From an uncultured Porphyromonadaceae bacterium (GTDB taxonomy: Bacteria; Bacteroidota; Bacteroidia; Bacteroidales; Muribaculaceae): a stretch of DNA of 64,000 nucleotides. The notes beneath the pieces are model-generated. The model searched no databases. It saw nothing but the letters and a program-made list of their open reading frames with translations, and had not been told where the DNA came from. Position 1 is the stretch's first letter. Each line of letters opens with the position of its first letter. Positions 63,120 through 64,000 of the stretch are shown one piece after another. The stretch covers positions 38,139-102,138 of the forward strand of contig URTA01000002.1 in assembly GCA_900550645.1 (NCBI GenBank). The letters run 5' to 3'. Made by a program: the position numbers and the translations under genes.

Positions 63120-64000
63120 TTACGCTTTCTTGGCAGAAGTCTTAACAGCAGCTGCCTTGGCCTTGGAAGTAGTCTTTTTGGTGTCAGCCTTCTTGGCCGT
63201 GGTGGACTTGGCCGAAGCCTTGGCAGCGGGCTTGGCAGCCTTCGCCTTAGCCGGAGCCTTCTTGGCGGCCGCGGCCTTGGGCTTCACCGAGGACGTACGC
63301 TTGCGCGTCGCCTTCTTGGGCTTCTCGACCACCGGCGGCTTGTAGCTGCTGGGACCGCGGCGTTTGAGCACCACGCCTGCCAGGCCGGGCACCTTCATCT
63401 CGATGGAGTCCATCTGCCCGTTCCAGGGATAGGGCTCGCTCGAGCAGGTGTAGGGCTCCTCACCGGCGTATCCGCTGCCACCGAACTCGGGACGGTCGGA
63501 ATCGAAGATGACCTCCCAGTCACCCTCGCGCGGCACGCCCACACGGAAGCTCTCGTAGCTCGCCGGGTCAAAGTTGATCAGGATCACCAGGTCGTCATCG
63601 ACGTCTTCGCCCTGACGCACAAAGCTCACAATGGACTGCTTGGAGTTGTCCGCATCGATCCAGGTAAAGCCGTCGTCGGTGTAGCCGCGCTCGTACAGGG
63701 CGGGCTCGGCGGTGTACAGGTGGTTGAGCGCCTTGATAAACGCCTGATGATGACGGTGGGTCTCGTACTCCTCGGTCAGGAACCACTGAATGGACTCGTA
63801 GTAGCGCCATTCAATAAACTGGCCGATCTCGTTGCCCATAAAGTTGAGCTTGGCACCGGGGTGCGTCATTTGGTAGAAAGCTAGCGTGCGCAGGCCGGCA
63901 AACTGGCGCCACCAGTCGCCCGGCATGCGGCCGATGAGCGAGCACTTGCCGTGCACGACCTCGTCGTGGCTCAGCGGGCAAATAAAGTTCTCGGTAAAGG
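63120..64000 (-). CDS. glgB: 1,4-alpha-glucan branching enzyme, 5' end cut by window, Ala/Lys tail
   Basis: The C-terminal 292 residues of a GH13 branching enzyme; the frame stays open to the right edge (FTENFICPLSHDEV before the GTG at 63,956, which is not a start). PLSHDEVVHGK is conserved region IV with the catalytic third Asp. Then MPGDWWRQFAGLRTLAFYQMTHPGAKLNFMGNEIGQ and the C-terminal beta domain follow. The last ~70 residues are a basic Ala/Lys/Thr tail (repeats of AKKA/KKAT type), unusual for Bacteroidetes but, as far as I recall, familiar in Coriobacteriia such as Collinsella. It is upstream of and co-directional with glgP. Confidence 0.9.
   Translation of the reverse strand, partial: FTENFICPLSHDEVVHGKCSLIGRMPGDWWRQFAGLRTLAFYQMTHPGAKLNFMGNEIGQFIEWRYYESIQWFLTEEYETHRHHQAFIKALNHLYTAEPALYERGYTDDGFTWIDADNSKQSIVSFVRQGEDVDDDLVILINFDPASYESFRVGVPREGDWEVIFDSDRPEFGGSGYAGEEPYTCSSEPYPWNGQMDSIEMKVPGLAGVVLKRRGPSSYKPPVVEKPKKATRKRTSSVKPKAAAAKKAPAKAKAAKPAAKASAKSTTAKKADTKKTTSKAKAAAVKTSAKKA

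Noticed and set aside
62090..63145. 351-codon plus-strand frame over the glgP start
   Set aside because: Shadow of high-G+C phosphorylase codons; no recognisable protein.
1..64000. tRNA, rRNA, CRISPR array or insertion sequence
   Set aside because: Intergenic gaps are short; no cloverleaf with TTCGA-type loop, no regularly spaced repeats with unique spacers, and no transposase motifs were seen.

Overview
This window reads as a gut Bacteroidales genome, most like Muribaculaceae (inferred from gene content and style, not from a search), from the left edge to about base 62,160. The evidence is a full Na+-NQR operon (nqrABCDEF), a PPi-dependent phosphofructokinase, a DUF5686 outer-membrane protein, a BamD followed by a Bacteroidetes-type RpoZ, TamB, paired MBOAT/DHHW acylation genes, and promoters that repeatedly show the Bacteroidetes housekeeping signature TTG-N19/20-TAnnTTTG with no clear Shine-Dalgarno sequences. 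No rRNA, tRNA, CRISPR array or insertion sequence was seen.

Layout: 0-2.7 kb, LytM/M23 peptidase (cut by the left edge), MerR regulator and pyrK-pyrD. 2.7-14 kb, CYTH protein, DUF5686 protein, menF-rimO, ftsY and the giant tamB. 14-17.7 kb, a SGNH hydrolase/MBOAT/DHHW O-acylation cassette. 17.8-21 kb, rpe-dedA-UDG-like-fprA. 21-22 kb, a zeta-toxin-like kinase with an overlapping small upstream gene, bracketed by imperfect direct repeats. 22.3-24.2 kb, dnaK. 24.3-26 kb, an AT-richer accessory pocket (GNAT-TPR fusion and a BspA-like leucine-rich-repeat protein). 26-31 kb, PPi-PFK, DEDD exonuclease, bioD, glyA. 31-37 kb, nqrF-A. 37-40 kb, a TPR protein, a PstS-like lipoprotein and a small membrane protein. 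40-48.6 kb, a long leftward run: ftsK-lolA-trxB-dCMP deaminase-ctpA, then a 5-formyl-THF cyclo-ligase, a RIC-like hemerythrin protein and a LuxR-type regulator. 48.7-60.3 kb, M3 peptidase, glutaredoxin-like protein, rluD, PASTA protein, bamD-rpoZ, an ATP-grasp-like protein, radA, a SpoU-family methyltransferase, glnS and a TonB C-terminal protein.

The most important observation is at the right end. The glycogen phosphorylase gene at 60,368-63,025 is an in-frame chimera. Its C-terminal two thirds are the short Thermotoga/Bacteroidetes-type alpha-glucan phosphorylase, and its first ~285 residues are the classical E. coli/rabbit-type phosphorylase. The switch lies in the shared RLKQEYLL stretch (about 62,162-62,185). 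Everything to the right is higher in G+C, has a real Shine-Dalgarno sequence, and carries a branching enzyme with a long Ala/Lys tail of the kind I associate with Coriobacteriia such as Collinsella. The simplest reading is a chimeric metagenome-assembly join between two gut bacteria at a short shared sequence. A real gene fusion is possible but less likely.

I found no convincing wholly new system. The best biological leads are the repeat-flanked toxin-like cassette, the hemerythrin/LuxR overlapping pair and the GNAT-TPR/LRR pocket.
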